From positions 744,001-808,000 of the forward strand of contig NZ_JAGSPC010000001.1 in the NCBI RefSeq assembly GCF_019204045.1: a DNA stretch of 64,000 nt, written 5' to 3'. This DNA is from Erythrobacter crassostreae (GTDB taxonomy: Bacteria; Pseudomonadota; Alphaproteobacteria; Sphingomonadales; Sphingomonadaceae). Below are positions 43,993-53,345 of this stretch, piece by piece. How positions within the stretch are numbered: position 1 is the first letter of the stretch; each line of letters starts with the position of its first letter. Position numbers and translations under genes: made by a program. Under the pieces are notes generated by a model. The model saw nothing but the letters and a program-made list of their open reading frames with translations. It was not told where the DNA came from and did not search any database.

Positions 43993-45531
43993 ATGAGTCT
44001 GCACCCCATTACCCATGCGCAAACGAGGCCCAACCACCCCGCTATCATTATGGCGGGAAGCGGGAAGCAGATAAGCTTCGGAGAAATGGATGTGGAGTCT
44101 AATCGCTTCGCTCAATTGCTGCGCGCGCGCGGACTTGGTGCCAATGATGCATTCGCTGTGCTGCTCGAAAACCGGATCGAGTTCTTCACACTGGTATGGG
44201 GATCGCAGCGGGCAGGCACGATGCTGGTGCCGATTTCCACTCGTCTGACCGCGCCGGAAGTCGCCTATATCCTCAAAGATAGCGAAGCGAAGTTTCTGAT
44301 CACCTCAACCGCGTTTGATGATGTGTTGGGTGATATCCGTGCAGCCTGCCCTGACATGCCAATGCTGGTGATGGATGCAGGTGATGATAGAGATTTCGCG
44401 GCGCAGCTGGCGGTTCAAAGTGCGGACCCGATCGCCGATCAATGTGCTGGGCTTGTCATGCTTTATTCTTCCGGTACGACGGGGCGGCCCAAAGGCATTC
44501 GTCCTGCACCGCCCGAAGACCCTGATCCATTGGCGCCGAACCCGCTGATGGGACTGGCGATGATGGGTGCCGGGATGCCCGCCGATGGATCAATGGTCTA
44601 TCTCTCGCCTGCGCCGCTGTATCATGCGGCCCCCATTGGATGGGCCTCAACCGCGCACCGTCTGGGCGCAACCGTTGTCGTGATGGAGAAGTTCGAGCCG
44701 GAAACGGCGCTCCAGGCCATTCAGGATTACAAGGTGACCGACAGCCAGTGGGTGCCAACTCATTTCGTGCGCTTCCTGAAGCTCGATCCCGCAATCCGCA
44801 CCAAGTACGACCTTGCCAGCCACCAGCGCGCTTTGCACGCGGCAGCCCCGTGCCCTGTTCCGATCAAACAAGAGATGATCGAATGGTGGGGGCCGATCGT
44901 GAACGAATATTATGCCGGCAGCGAAGGCATCGGCATGACTCTGGTCAAGTCCGAGGACTGGCTCACGCATCTCGGTACTGTTGGCAAAGCGATTTATGGC
45001 ACATTGCATGTTTGCGGTTCAGACGGAGAGGATGTCCCGGCAGGTAATGACGGGCTGATATATTTCGAGAATGCCCTACTGCCGACCTATCACAATGATC
45101 CGGACAAGACGCGTGAGGCGATGCATCCAAAAGGATGGATGACGCTTGGTGATATTGGCCATGTCGATGAAGACGGCTTCCTGTTCCTGACAGACCGAAA
45201 AAGCCACATGATCATTTCAGGCGGAGTGAATATCTATCCGCAGGAGATCGAGAACCTGCTCGTAACGCATGACAAGGTGATGGACGCTGCTGTGATTGGT
45301 GCGCCCTGCCCCGATCTGGGCGAGAAGGTCGTCGCTGTAGTGCAGCCGCTCGATATGGGTGATGCGGGCGAGGCTCTCGAAGCGGAACTGCGTGAATTCC
45401 TTGCTCCGCAACTGGCGCGGATCAAGATGCCTAAGCTGTTCGATTTTCGGCCTGATTTGCCGCGTGAAGCCAACGGCAAACTGTATAAGCGTGAACTGCG
45501 CGACGAATACGAAGCCGAGGGCGCAAGCTGA
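43993..45531 (+). CDS. Acyl-CoA synthetase (AMP-forming)
   Basis: 512 residues. AGGGAGAGAG precedes the ATG. Adenylation motifs are VMLYSSGTTGRPKGI (A3), YYAGSEGIG (A5), GWMTLGDIGHVDEDGFLFLTDRKSHMIISGGVNIYPQEIEN (A7-A8) and the catalytic Lys near PREANGKLYKREL (A10). It activates a carboxylic acid to its CoA thioester, resembling long-chain or steroid-side-chain acyl-CoA ligases. The stop overlaps the ATG of the P450 gene by one base (TGATG), so the pair is translationally coupled and probably acts in one catabolic route. Confidence 0.93.
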   Translation: MSLHPITHAQTRPNHPAIIMAGSGKQISFGEMDVESNRFAQLLRARGLGANDAFAVLLENRIEFFTLVWGSQRAGTMLVPISTRLTAPEVAYILKDSEAKFLITSTAFDDVLGDIRAACPDMPMLVMDAGDDRDFAAQLAVQSADPIADQCAGLVMLYSSGTTGRPKGIRPAPPEDPDPLAPNPLMGLAMMGAGMPADGSMVYLSPAPLYHAAPIGWASTAHRLGATVVVMEKFEPETALQAIQDYKVTDSQWVPTHFVRFLKLDPAIRTKYDLASHQRALHAAAPCPVPIKQEMIEWWGPIVNEYYAGSEGIGMTLVKSEDWLTHLGTVGKAIYGTLHVCGSDGEDVPAGNDGLIYFENALLPTYHNDPDKTREAMHPKGWMTLGDIGHVDEDGFLFLTDRKSHMIISGGVNIYPQEIENLLVTHDKVMDAAVIGAPCPDLGEKVVAVVQPLDMGDAGEALEAELREFLAPQLARIKMPKLFDFRPDLPREANGKLYKRELRDEYEAEGAS

Positions 45532-46823
45532 TGGCAAGCGTCCCGACACTTAATGCCGAAGATGGCCGCGCAGTCATTGATCCTGCCAGCTACGCGGATT
45601 GGGATAATTTGCTCGACCGGTTCGATACCATCAGGTCTCAGTCTCCCGTCGTCCGAGTGGCGGGCGTAGACGACGTCCATCGCCCGTTCTGGCTGGTGAC
45701 CGGATATGACGAAGTGATGCAGGTCTCAAAAGACAATGCGACGTACCTCAACAATCCGCAGACGGTGGTCTTCTCGCTGAACGAGGGCATTGCTTTTGCC
45801 AAAGCGATGACCGGCGGCAGCGAACACATGGTTGCCAGCCTCGTCACATTCGATGCGCCGATCCACATGAAATATCGCAAGCTGACCCAGGAATGGTTCA
45901 TGCCCAAGAACCTCAGGACGATTGAAGGCGAAATTCGCGCCATTGCGGAGCGCACTGTTGACCGGATGCTCGCCGCTGGACCAGACATTGACTTCGTAAA
46001 GCAGGTTTCCGGGCCTTATCCTCTGCATGTAGTGATGCAGATTCTGGGCGTGCCGGAGGAAGACGAACCGCGCATGCTGATGCTGACCCAGCAGATGTTT
46101 GGCGGACAGGACGAGGATCTCAACCAGTCTGGCATGGCGGCGATGACGCCGGAACAGATCACGCAACTTGTCGCGGGCGCTGTGAAGGATTTTGAGGCCT
46201 ATTTCGCAGGTATTACCGCCGAAAAGCGCGTCAATCCGACGTCAGATGTCGCCAGCACTATTGCCAATTCTGTCGTGGACGGTTCCCCGCTGAATGATCG
46301 CGATATGATGGGCTATTACATCATTTTGGCCGCTGCGGGGCATGACACTACTTCCGCGTCTACCGCAGGTGCGATGATGGCACTGGCGCATGATCCGGAG
46401 CAATTCGCGCGGGTTAAAGCGGACCGTTCTTTGCTGGCAGGTATCGTTGAAGAGGCGATCCGTTGGACCTCTCCCGTGCAGCATTTCATGCGCACCGTCG
46501 CAAAGGATACGCAGCTCGGCGGGCAAGAGCTGAAGCAGGGCGACTGGCTAATGATCAACTATGTTGCGGCCAATCACGATCCGTCGCAGTTTGAGGATCC
46601 ACGGCGGTTCGATGCGGCGCGTTCGCCCAATCGACATCTCGCGTTTGGAGCGGGCGCGCATCAGTGCCTGGGCCTGCATCTCGCGCGTTTGGAAATGCGG
46701 ATATTGTTCGAAGCACTGCTGGACCGTATCGAGAGGGTTGAACCTGCCGGAGAGGCGCATCGTTCAAAGAGCACTTTCGTCGGCGGACTTAAATCGCTTC
46801 CCCTGCGAATAACGTCAGCATAA
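45531..46823 (+). CDS. Cytochrome P450 coupled to the acyl-CoA ligase
   Basis: 430 residues. The heme loop FGAGAHQCLGLHLARLEM gives Cys379 as ligand. The I-helix is ILAAAGHDTTSASTAGAMMAL with the acid-alcohol pair, and EEAIRWTSPVQHFMRTVAKDTQLGGQELKQGDWLMINYVAANHD contains the ExxR helix. It is a soluble bacterial class I P450, distinct from the CYP153-like one at 13273. It uses ferredoxin and ferredoxin reductase; neither is adjacent. Coupling to an acyl-CoA ligase suggests a substrate such as a terpenoid, fatty acid or steroid side chain, but this is not deducible. Confidence 0.94.
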   Translation: MASVPTLNAEDGRAVIDPASYADWDNLLDRFDTIRSQSPVVRVAGVDDVHRPFWLVTGYDEVMQVSKDNATYLNNPQTVVFSLNEGIAFAKAMTGGSEHMVASLVTFDAPIHMKYRKLTQEWFMPKNLRTIEGEIRAIAERTVDRMLAAGPDIDFVKQVSGPYPLHVVMQILGVPEEDEPRMLMLTQQMFGGQDEDLNQSGMAAMTPEQITQLVAGAVKDFEAYFAGITAEKRVNPTSDVASTIANSVVDGSPLNDRDMMGYYIILAAAGHDTTSASTAGAMMALAHDPEQFARVKADRSLLAGIVEEAIRWTSPVQHFMRTVAKDTQLGGQELKQGDWLMINYVAANHDPSQFEDPRRFDAARSPNRHLAFGAGAHQCLGLHLARLEMRILFEALLDRIERVEPAGEAHRSKSTFVGGLKSLPLRITSA

Positions 46824-46893
46824 GCTTTGCATTTGGGGACGATTCGCAACAATACAAGTAGTATCGTGCAACAATTGTTCGTCATACGTATTT

Positions 46894-46916
46894 ATCGAAC
46901 GCAAAGTTCGATTTTT
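46894..46916 (+). terminator. Hairpin with T tract after the P450 gene (possible terminator)
   Basis: A perfect 7-bp inverted repeat ATCGAAC (46894-46900) and GTTCGAT (46906-46912) with loop GCAAA, followed by T residues to 46916. It is AT-rich for a terminator stem and lies 70 bases after the P450 stop, in an unusually AT-rich gap (46824-47032). It could instead be a protein-binding dyad. Confidence 0.45.
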
Positions 46917-47032
46917 GTATCATTTTTGCGAAACATGTGTTAATGCTCTGTTCATGGGAAAAATCAGGAAACAGTTCGTTGCAGTCTTTGCGGCTCCTTG
47001 GTTTTGGGCGGGTGCTTTGCGGGTGAAATCCA

Positions 47033-47674
47033 ATGATCCTGCTTGAACCGCACAACTTGCCATTTGCGGCTTCGTTAATCGCGTTGTTCATCATCGCGGC
47101 GTTGCAGATTATCGGCGTGGGCGACCTTTTCGAGGGTGCTGACGATATCGAAATTGAAATCGACGCCGATGTGGCTGACGGATTGGAGGCAAGCGGCTTT
47201 CTCGATGGAGTGTCGAGCGTGCTCGGCCTCGGCCGGGTGCCATTCCTGATCTGGCTATCCAGCCTGTTGTTCGTATTCACGACAACTGGCGTTTTCGGGC
47301 AATGGATTATTTCGAGCCTTACGGGCTCGCCATTGTCCGCAGGCTTCGCTGGGCTTCTGGCTGCAGGAGCGGCGCTACCGCTCAACGGTCTGGCCGTGAG
47401 GCCGATCGAGAAAGCGCTGCCGAAGGACGAGACAACAGCTGTGGGGCTGCAAAGCCTCGTCCGGCGCGATGCGGTGATCCAGACGGGTACTGCCCGATCA
47501 GATTCACCGGCACGCGCGCAAGTCAAAGATGCTTTCGGGCATCCCCATTTTGTCATGGTCGAACCGCATGATCCACAAGCGGAATTGATCGAGGGCGAGA
47601 CGGTGCTTCTGGTGCGCCGCGAAGGAGAACTCTTCTTCGGCGTGCGCTACGAAAGCCCGCTTCTACAGCCCTGA
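47033..47674 (+). CDS. yqiJ: YqiJ-like membrane protein with OB-fold domain
   Basis: 213 residues. N-terminal membrane segments (FAASLIALFIIAALQIIGVG; FLIWLSSLLFVFTTTGVFGQWII; AGFAGLLAAGAALPLNGLAV) flank an acidic stretch (EGADDIEIEIDADVADG). The C-terminal about 75 residues (VGLQSLVRRDAVIQTGTARSDSPARAQVKDAFGHPHFVMVEPHD...) form an OB-like beta domain as in E. coli YqiJ (209 aa). It is followed 24 bases later by a flotillin-like gene, the same order as yqiJ-yqiK. It is thought to be a membrane-microdomain protein related to NfeD. Confidence 0.85.
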   Translation: MILLEPHNLPFAASLIALFIIAALQIIGVGDLFEGADDIEIEIDADVADGLEASGFLDGVSSVLGLGRVPFLIWLSSLLFVFTTTGVFGQWIISSLTGSPLSAGFAGLLAAGAALPLNGLAVRPIEKALPKDETTAVGLQSLVRRDAVIQTGTARSDSPARAQVKDAFGHPHFVMVEPHDPQAELIEGETVLLVRREGELFFGVRYESPLLQP

Positions 47675-47698
47675 ATTGTTTGAACTATTGGAGGGAAT

Positions 47699-49432
47699 AT
47701 GGATCTTTTAACACTCGCAATGATTGTCGGCGGCGGAATCGCGCTGCTCATCATCATCTTTATCATGCTGACGACGCTGTATCGCCGCGCCTCGAAGGAG
47801 ATCGCGTTTGTGCGGACCGGTGTGGGCGGTGAAAAAGTCGTGATGAATGGCGGCGCATTGGTGCTGCCGGTCTTTCATGAGACGATGCCGGTCAACATGA
47901 ACACGCTGGTCCTGCCAGTGGTCCGCCGCGATACAGAAGCGTTGATTACGCTCGACCGCCTTCGGATCGACGTGAAGGCAGAATTCTACGTTCGCGTTCG
48001 TCCCGATGCAGGTGCCATCGCCATGGCCGCGCAGACGCTGGGTCAGCGCACAATGCAGCCGGAAATGCTGAAAGACCTCGTCGAGGGTAAATTTGTCGAC
48101 GCGCTGCGGTCTGTTGCAGCGGGCATGAGCATGAACGAGCTGCACGAACAGCGCGCAGACTTCGTGCAAAAGGTGCAGCAAGTGTCCTCAAACGACCTTG
48201 CGATGAACGGTCTTGAACTTGAGTCGGTATCGCTGACCGGCCTTGACCAAACCAGCATCGAGCACTTCAACGCCAACAACGCGTTTGACGCCGAAGGCCT
48301 TACAATTCTGACCGAGCAGATCGAAGCGCGTAAAAAACTGCGTAACGATATCGAGCAAGACACGCGTGTTCAGATGGAGACGAAGAACCTCGAGGCTGAT
48401 CAGCGATCCTTCGAGATCGGGCGTGACACTGAATACGCTCGCCTCGGCCAAGAGCGCGAAGTGGAAATCCGCCGCGCATCACAAACCTCGGAAATTGCAC
48501 GCGAACAGGCCGAGCGTCAGCGCGAAGCCGATGCGGCGCGAATTGAAGCAAAGAAGCAAGTTGATGCACAGCAGATTGAGGCAGACCGCCTTGTTGAAGA
48601 AGCCCGGATTGATCAGGTCCGCGCGCTCGAAATTGCGCGGCAGGAACAGCAGATTGCGGTTCAGAACAAGTCTCGCGAGGAAAGCCAAGCCAAGGCTGAG
48701 GCCGATGCGGCCCGTGCCAAAGCCGTTACTGCTGAAGAGCAAGTTGTGACTTCGCGGGAAAGCGAGATCGCTGAACGTCAGAAGAAGATCGAACTGATCG
48801 AAGCTGCGAAACAGGCGGAGCGTGATGCGATCGGCATCAAAGTCGAGGCTGAAGCGGAGAAAGACGCCGCAACCAACCGCGCGGAAGCTGCTCGAATGGA
48901 AGCCAAAGGTGATGCAGACGCAGAAATTCTGCGCGCCGAGGCAGATCGTGTCCGTTTCGAAGTCGAAGCGGCCGGTCAGGAAGCCATCAACGAGGCTGCG
49001 AATATCCTTTCGATGGATCAGATCAGCCTGCAGACGAAGCTTGCCCTGCTGAAAGTGCTGCCTGAGGTTATCCGTGAAAGCGCCAAGCCGATGGAAGCAA
49101 TCGACTCGATCAAGATCGTGCAGGTCGACGGCCTTACCAATGGCGGCGGCTCATCGGGTGGCGGTTCAACCGGAGGTGCCGGCGGCGGCTCGGGAAACCT
49201 AGCCACTGACGCCGTGTCAGCGGCCCTGGCTTACCGCGCTCAGGCGCCAGTGTTGGACGGGCTTATGAAAGAGCTTGGCCTCAACGGGTCCTCGCTCAGC
49301 ACGTTGGTTGAAGCGGCTGCCGAAGATCCGGAATCGGATGCAGCGAAAGCGTTGTCGGGACTAAGCCCGGACATCAGCTTTGAAGACGATGGTGCAGGCG
49401 AAGAGCCTGAGTCAGACGAACCCGCCGAATAA
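47699..49432 (+). CDS. yqiK: Flotillin-family SPFH protein (YqiK-like)
   Basis: 577 residues. An N-terminal membrane anchor (LLTLAMIVGGGIALLIIIFIMLTTLY) is followed by the SPFH domain (about 35-200; GEKVVMNGGALVLPVFHETMPVNMNTLVLPV), then a long coiled coil of E/A/R/Q-rich heptads (about 200-430), a Gly/Ser-rich linker (around GGGSSGGGSTGGAGG) and an acidic tail. Length and order match flotillin/YqiK proteins that organise membrane microdomains. GGAGG precedes the ATG. It ends at a strong bidirectional terminator hairpin. Confidence 0.93.
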   Translation: MDLLTLAMIVGGGIALLIIIFIMLTTLYRRASKEIAFVRTGVGGEKVVMNGGALVLPVFHETMPVNMNTLVLPVVRRDTEALITLDRLRIDVKAEFYVRVRPDAGAIAMAAQTLGQRTMQPEMLKDLVEGKFVDALRSVAAGMSMNELHEQRADFVQKVQQVSSNDLAMNGLELESVSLTGLDQTSIEHFNANNAFDAEGLTILTEQIEARKKLRNDIEQDTRVQMETKNLEADQRSFEIGRDTEYARLGQEREVEIRRASQTSEIAREQAERQREADAARIEAKKQVDAQQIEADRLVEEARIDQVRALEIARQEQQIAVQNKSREESQAKAEADAARAKAVTAEEQVVTSRESEIAERQKKIELIEAAKQAERDAIGIKVEAEAEKDAATNRAEAARMEAKGDADAEILRAEADRVRFEVEAAGQEAINEAANILSMDQISLQTKLALLKVLPEVIRESAKPMEAIDSIKIVQVDGLTNGGGSSGGGSTGGAGGGSGNLATDAVSAALAYRAQAPVLDGLMKELGLNGSSLSTLVEAAAEDPESDAAKALSGLSPDISFEDDGAGEEPESDEPAE

Positions 49433-49447
49433 GCGGCCTAGCCAAAA

Positions 49448-49486
49448 CAAAGCCCCGGGGATGCACGCTGCATCCTCGGGGCTTTG
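49448..49486. terminator. Bidirectional terminator hairpin between yqiK and galU
   Basis: An 18-bp stem CAAAGCCCCGGGGATGCA / TGCATCCTCGGGGCTTTG (49448-49465, 49469-49486) has a single G-U pair and a CGC loop. Both flanks carry short T/A runs (GTTTG, and AAAAC on the left), so it can serve the convergent yqiK and galU transcripts. Confidence 0.85.
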
Positions 49487-49504
49487 TTTGCATCGCGCGA
49501 GGCC

Positions 49505-50386
49505 TTATTTCAGCAAACGCTCCGCCATTGCGCGAACCTCTGCGCCCATATCGTCGCGCTGCAGCGCCAGCGCGAGCGTGGCCTCGACAAAGCCCAGCTT
49601 GCTTCCGCAATCATACCGGTTGCCGTCAAACGTCACGGCGTGGAATGCCTGATCGCCTATCATCTTGGCCATCGCATCGGTCAGCTGAATCTCGCCGCCT
49701 GCGCCCTTGCCTTGTGTTTCGAGAGTGCGCATGACTTCGGGTTGGAGGATGTAGCGACCCGACACGATCTTGTTTGACGGTGCCTCCGCCACAGGCGGTT
49801 TCTCGACGAGACCTGTTACTTCGGTCAGAGCTCCGTTTTCCGCCCCCGGCTTGATCACACCGTAGCTGGAGACTTCCTCCATCGGCACCTCCAACACGCT
49901 GATCAAATTGCCGCCGACCTGATTATAGGCGTCGACCATCTGCTTCATGCAGCCGGTGCCGCCTTGTTTTCCGATCATCAATTCATCGGGAAGGAAGATC
50001 GCGAATGGTTCGTCGCCAACGATTGCCCTTGCGCACCAGATTGCGTGGCCGAGGCCCATCGGAACCTGCTGCCGCACCGTGATGATATCACCCGGCGTCG
50101 CGCGGGTCGCATCCAGCACGGTCATGTCTTTGCCGCGCTCGCTCATCGTGTCTTCAAGCTCGTATGCGACATCGAAGTGCTCAACGATGGCGGTTTTGCC
50201 GCGCCCCGTGACGAAGATCATCTGCTCGATCCCCGCTTCGCGCGCTTCGTCCACCGCATATTGGATCAGCGGGCGGTCGACGATGGGCAGCAGTTCTTTC
50301 GGGATCGCCTTGGTCGCGGGAAGGAAACGCGTGCCGAGGCCCGCGACAGGGAATACAGCTTTTCTGATAGGTTTTGGATTGGTCAT
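49505..50386 (-). CDS. galU: UTP-glucose-1-phosphate uridylyltransferase
   Basis: 293 residues. It makes UDP-glucose from UTP and glucose 1-phosphate. The signature [35 protein letters not shown] is at the N-terminus, with LPDELMIG and [22 protein letters not shown] later, and EIQLTDAM near the C-terminus. The length matches the family. Its start faces murA divergently; the region 50387-50501 holds both promoters. Confidence 0.96.
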   Translation of the reverse strand: MTNPKPIRKAVFPVAGLGTRFLPATKAIPKELLPIVDRPLIQYAVDEAREAGIEQMIFVTGRGKTAIVEHFDVAYELEDTMSERGKDMTVLDATRATPGDIITVRQQVPMGLGHAIWCARAIVGDEPFAIFLPDELMIGKQGGTGCMKQMVDAYNQVGGNLISVLEVPMEEVSSYGVIKPGAENGALTEVTGLVEKPPVAEAPSNKIVSGRYILQPEVMRTLETQGKGAGGEIQLTDAMAKMIGDQAFHAVTFDGNRYDCGSKLGFVEATLALALQRDDMGAEVRAMAERLLK

Positions 50387-50501
50387 ACTGGTCCGATTAC
50401 GGTCTAGGTTAAGCCCTAGTCAACTGGTGGGCGGGCATTGCAAGGATATGACGCGCTTCATGCATTTGCGTGAACGGGCAAAAACATTAAAGGGGTTCGC
50501 C

Positions 50502-51785
50502 ATGGACAAACTCATTATTCGTGGCGGCAACCGCCTTTCGGGCACTATTCCGATTTCCGGCGCAAAAAATGCGGCGCTGACATTGATCCCATGCGCGATC
50601 CTGACGGAGGAGCCGCTAACGCTGCGCAATCTGCCACGTCTGGCGGATATTGACGGGTTTCAGCATCTGATGAACCAGTTCGGGATCACAACGGCGGTTC
50701 AGGGGACAAGGCCGGAAGATTTCGGCCGCGTTATGACGCTAGAGGGCACGCGGATAACGTCCAGCGTCGCGCCGTATGATTTGGTGCGAAAAATGCGCGC
50801 GTCGATCCTTGTGCTTGGCCCGATGCTGGCGCGGATGGGCGAGGCGACCGTTTCGATGCCGGGCGGCTGCGCAATCGGCAACCGTCCGATTGATCTTCAC
50901 CTTAAAGCGCTGGAAGCCTTCGGAGCCGAGATTGAACTGACCCAAGGTTATGTCAAAGCGATGGCACCCGATGGCGGTTTGCCGGGCGGTGATTTTGATT
51001 TTCCTGTTGTCTCTGTCGGCGCCACCGAAAACGCGTTGATGGCGGCGGTGCTTGCCAATGGCACGAGCCGTTTGACCGGTGCAGCGCGGGAGCCGGAAAT
51101 TGTCGATCTTTGCAATCTGCTGGCCGCGATGGGTGCGGAGATCGAAGGGATCGGATCATCCGACCTCACGATCCACGGGGTAAAGCGTTTGAACGGCGCG
51201 ACCTATAAGGTCATGCCCGACCGGATCGAAGCGGGTTCCTATGCCTGTGCGGCGGCGATCACGGGCGGCGATGTCCGTCTCGAAGGGGCGAGCGCGCATG
51301 ATATGAGCTCAACGCTCACCGCGATGCGAGAGATCGGCCTTGAGATTGAGGAAGACGCGAAAGGCGTGCGCGTTGCAGCGAACAAGCCGCTTCAGCCCAC
51401 CAATCTGACCACAGCGCCATTCCCCGGCCTCGCCACCGATATGCAGGCGCAATTGATGAGCCTGCTGTGCAAGGCAGAGGGCACCAGCGTGCTCAAGGAA
51501 ACGATCTTTGAAAACCGTTTCATGCACGTGCCGGAATTGACCCGGATGGGCGCGGATATCGAAACCGAAGGCCGCACCGCAATCGTTAAAGGCCCCGTCG
51601 ATCTGACCGGCGCCGAAGTCATGGCGACCGACCTGCGCGCTTCGATGAGCCTGATTATAGCGGCGCTCGCGTCAGAAGGTGAAACGCAGGTGCGCCGCAT
51701 CTATCACCTTGATCGCGGATACGAGCGGCTGGAGGAAAAACTGCAGTTGGTGGGGGCAGACATCGAACGCGTGGGCGACGATTAA
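50502..51785 (+). CDS. murA: UDP-N-acetylglucosamine 1-carboxyvinyltransferase
   Basis: 427 residues from the ATG at 50502, preceded by AAAGGGG. The first committed step of peptidoglycan synthesis: enolpyruvyl transfer from PEP to UDP-GlcNAc. The substrate-binding Lys22-Asn23 (SGAKNAAL) and the catalytic Cys123 in [17 protein letters not shown] are intact; Cys there predicts fosfomycin-sensitive chemistry. The open frame extending upstream to 49947 runs antisense through galU and is not coding. The stop overlaps the convergent RHH gene by 4 bases. Confidence 0.96.
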   Translation: MDKLIIRGGNRLSGTIPISGAKNAALTLIPCAILTEEPLTLRNLPRLADIDGFQHLMNQFGITTAVQGTRPEDFGRVMTLEGTRITSSVAPYDLVRKMRASILVLGPMLARMGEATVSMPGGCAIGNRPIDLHLKALEAFGAEIELTQGYVKAMAPDGGLPGGDFDFPVVSVGATENALMAAVLANGTSRLTGAAREPEIVDLCNLLAAMGAEIEGIGSSDLTIHGVKRLNGATYKVMPDRIEAGSYACAAAITGGDVRLEGASAHDMSSTLTAMREIGLEIEEDAKGVRVAANKPLQPTNLTTAPFPGLATDMQAQLMSLLCKAEGTSVLKETIFENRFMHVPELTRMGADIETEGRTAIVKGPVDLTGAEVMATDLRASMSLIIAALASEGETQVRRIYHLDRGYERLEEKLQLVGADIERVGDD

Positions 51786-52018
51786 GGTTTTTCCCTACTA
51801 ACCAACCACACCCGAATAGCGCTTGCTAAGCCTGGCGGGGTTTCCGCCTGAATGCGCTCCGCGTCGATCCGGGCCACGATGGCGTTAATCGGGACGTCTT
51901 GTTCCTCGGCCACCGCACGCAGCATGTCCCAGAATAGAGGTTCAAGTGAGATGCTGGTCTTGTGACCGGCAATCTCGACCGATCGTTTTACGGGTGGGTG
52001 ATAGAGCGGTGTCGTCAT
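51782..52018 (-). CDS. Ribbon-helix-helix domain protein
   Basis: 78 residues from the ATG complementary to 52016-52018 ([14 protein letters not shown]). The pattern [47 protein letters not shown] resembles the RHH_4 family (PF13467): one beta strand, then two helices, a DNA-binding fold. It overlaps the murA stop at its own end. Upstream lies the three-copy repeat cluster (52035-52135), which could be its binding site; that link is not demonstrated. Confidence 0.82.
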   Translation of the reverse strand: MTTPLYHPPVKRSVEIAGHKTSISLEPLFWDMLRAVAEEQDVPINAIVARIDAERIQAETPPGLASAIRVWLVSREKP

Positions 52019-52034
52019 TTCGGTTGCTGTTAGC

Positions 52035-52135
52035 AGCTGTAGGACACACATGACATATCAGGCCGGGTGTCATGTGTGCCCTACACAGCAGACCCATGAT
52101 TTTCTTGGGGAAAGCTGTGTAGGACACAGGTGACA
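52035..52135. repeat. Three copies of a 21-24 bp repeat in +, -, + orientation
   Basis: The copies are at 52035-52055 (AGCTGTAGGACACACATGAC), 52068-52091 (on the minus strand, close to TGTGTAGGGCACACATGACA), and 52114-52135 (GCTGTGTAGGACACAGGTGA). The core TGTGTAGGACACA is itself partly palindromic (TGTGT...ACACA). Copies 1 and 2 face each other across a 12-base gap and form an inverted repeat that could fold. The cluster sits directly upstream of the RHH gene. Confidence 0.85.
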
Positions 52136-52293
52136 ACTGTCCAACTCAAACGCGGATCGACGATTTCAAAGAACAGACAGTGCCATAGCCGGTTGCGCCG
52201 AAGTAGGAAAACGAGGGCGGGCAGCGCGGGACTTGCCCGCAAATACAAATTATTCGGGGTGGCGGCGAAAGCCTGTGAAGCTACCGTGGAAAG

Positions 52294-53049
52294 ATGGATC
52301 CCGAGCCAGAAATCCTATCCGACAAGGAAAAGCAGACGCTGCGGCTAATCGTGCGCGGTCACGATGCAAAATCGGCAGCGCGTGCGCTCGAATTGTCGGT
52401 GCATACGATCAATGAACGCTTGAGGGCTGCACGCCGAAAGCTGGGCGTTACGAGCAGCCGTGAAGCCGCGAGAGTCTTGTTTGAAAGCGAGACGGAGACA
52501 TACGAAAAATCTGGATACAAGCCTTTTGGGGATGCCGATTTGCAGGCACCAACCGATGATCCTTCCACCTTAGAAAAGGCCCGAAGACCGGCCTATTGGA
52601 TTGGAGCAACGATCATCATGTCTATTCTCGCTATCGCTATCGCAATTGCAGTCACCATCGCCGGAACCGCGCCTCAAGACCGGCCGACTGGCGAACGAGC
52701 CTCGGCAATCGAACAGGCCCAGCTTGAACTGATAGAGGAAGCGGCGCGGGATTGGCTGCGACTAGTCGATGCAAGCGATTGGCAGGGTAGCTTTGATGCG
52801 GCCGGTCAGTCGTTCCAGGAACCCAACACTGTCGCGACATGGCGCAGCGCATCCGAGCAAGCCCGCGTGCCGTTAGGCGCGATGGTAAAGCGGGATGCGA
52901 CTATAACCGAATTCGTCAACGCGCCGCCGCATGGCTATTACATCGCGAAATTCCGCACGACGTTTGAAAAACGCGAGGACGCTGTCGAAGCGGTTACGCT
53001 TGAGCTTGAAAATGGCGGATGGAAAGTTGTCGGCTACGTTATCGATTGA
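52294..53049 (+). CDS. LuxR-type HTH protein with a transmembrane segment and DUF4019 domain
   Basis: 251 residues. The N-terminus is a LuxR-type helix-turn-helix (LSDKEKQTLRLIVRGHDAKSAARALELSVHTINERLRAARRKLGVTSSREAARVL, about residues 8-65). After a linker comes one membrane span (WIGATIIMSILAIAIAIAVTIAG, about 101-123). The C-terminal about 110 residues fit DUF4019 (RDWLRLVDASDWQGSFDAAG... and ENGGWKVVGYVID). This predicts a membrane-anchored regulator with cytoplasmic DNA-binding and periplasmic sensory parts. No neighbour gene is an obvious target. Preceded by 275 bases of mostly non-coding sequence (52019-52293) that includes the repeat cluster. Confidence 0.85.
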   Translation: MDPEPEILSDKEKQTLRLIVRGHDAKSAARALELSVHTINERLRAARRKLGVTSSREAARVLFESETETYEKSGYKPFGDADLQAPTDDPSTLEKARRPAYWIGATIIMSILAIAIAIAVTIAGTAPQDRPTGERASAIEQAQLELIEEAARDWLRLVDASDWQGSFDAAGQSFQEPNTVATWRSASEQARVPLGAMVKRDATITEFVNAPPHGYYIAKFRTTFEKREDAVEAVTLELENGGWKVVGYVID

Positions 53050-53091
53050 TCGCAATGCCTGACCTAACGTGGGGCCTGACCCGGCGCGGGC

Positions 53092-53304
53092 TTACTTGTA
53101 ATGCTCGCGCCGGTCTGAAAAATCGCGCACACGTTTGCGCCATGTCCGGTAGCTGCCTGGTTTGATGTTTTCACGCATCAACACTTTGACCTGCTTTTCA
53201 GCGAGGCCAAACTGCGCTTCTATCTCGGCAAAGGCGATATGGTCGCTAAGCGCCATCTCTATGACCGCGCTGATTTCGGCTTCGCTGAGTTCTTGTGTCG
53301 ACAT
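53092..53304 (-). CDS. Small DUF2805/TIGR03643-family protein
   Basis: 70 residues. The sequence LSEAEISAVIEMALSDHIAFAEIEAQFGLAEKQVKVLMRENIKPGSYRTWRKRVR matches the TIGR03643 pattern (helical, with an LMRxxLKPSSxxxWRKRVxGR-like core). It contains a helix-turn-helix-like segment. No function is assigned in the family. Convergent with the DUF4019 gene and downstream of the PilZ gene on the same strand. Confidence 0.85.
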   Translation of the reverse strand: MSTQELSEAEISAVIEMALSDHIAFAEIEAQFGLAEKQVKVLMRENIKPGSYRTWRKRVRDFSDRREHYK

Positions 53305-53345
53305 AACTGGAGAAACTCGAATGCGCCGGTTTTGTTCCAGCCGGT

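Noticed and set aside
46954-47046. 30-codon ORF (MGKIRKQF...) overlapping yqiJ
   Set aside because: Short, no supporting RBS and in an AT-rich promoter region; overlap with yqiJ is in a different frame without coupling pattern.
49947-50501. In-frame 185-codon extension upstream of murA
   Set aside because: It runs antisense to galU and lacks coding character; the ATG at 50502 has a clear RBS and the standard MurA N-terminus.
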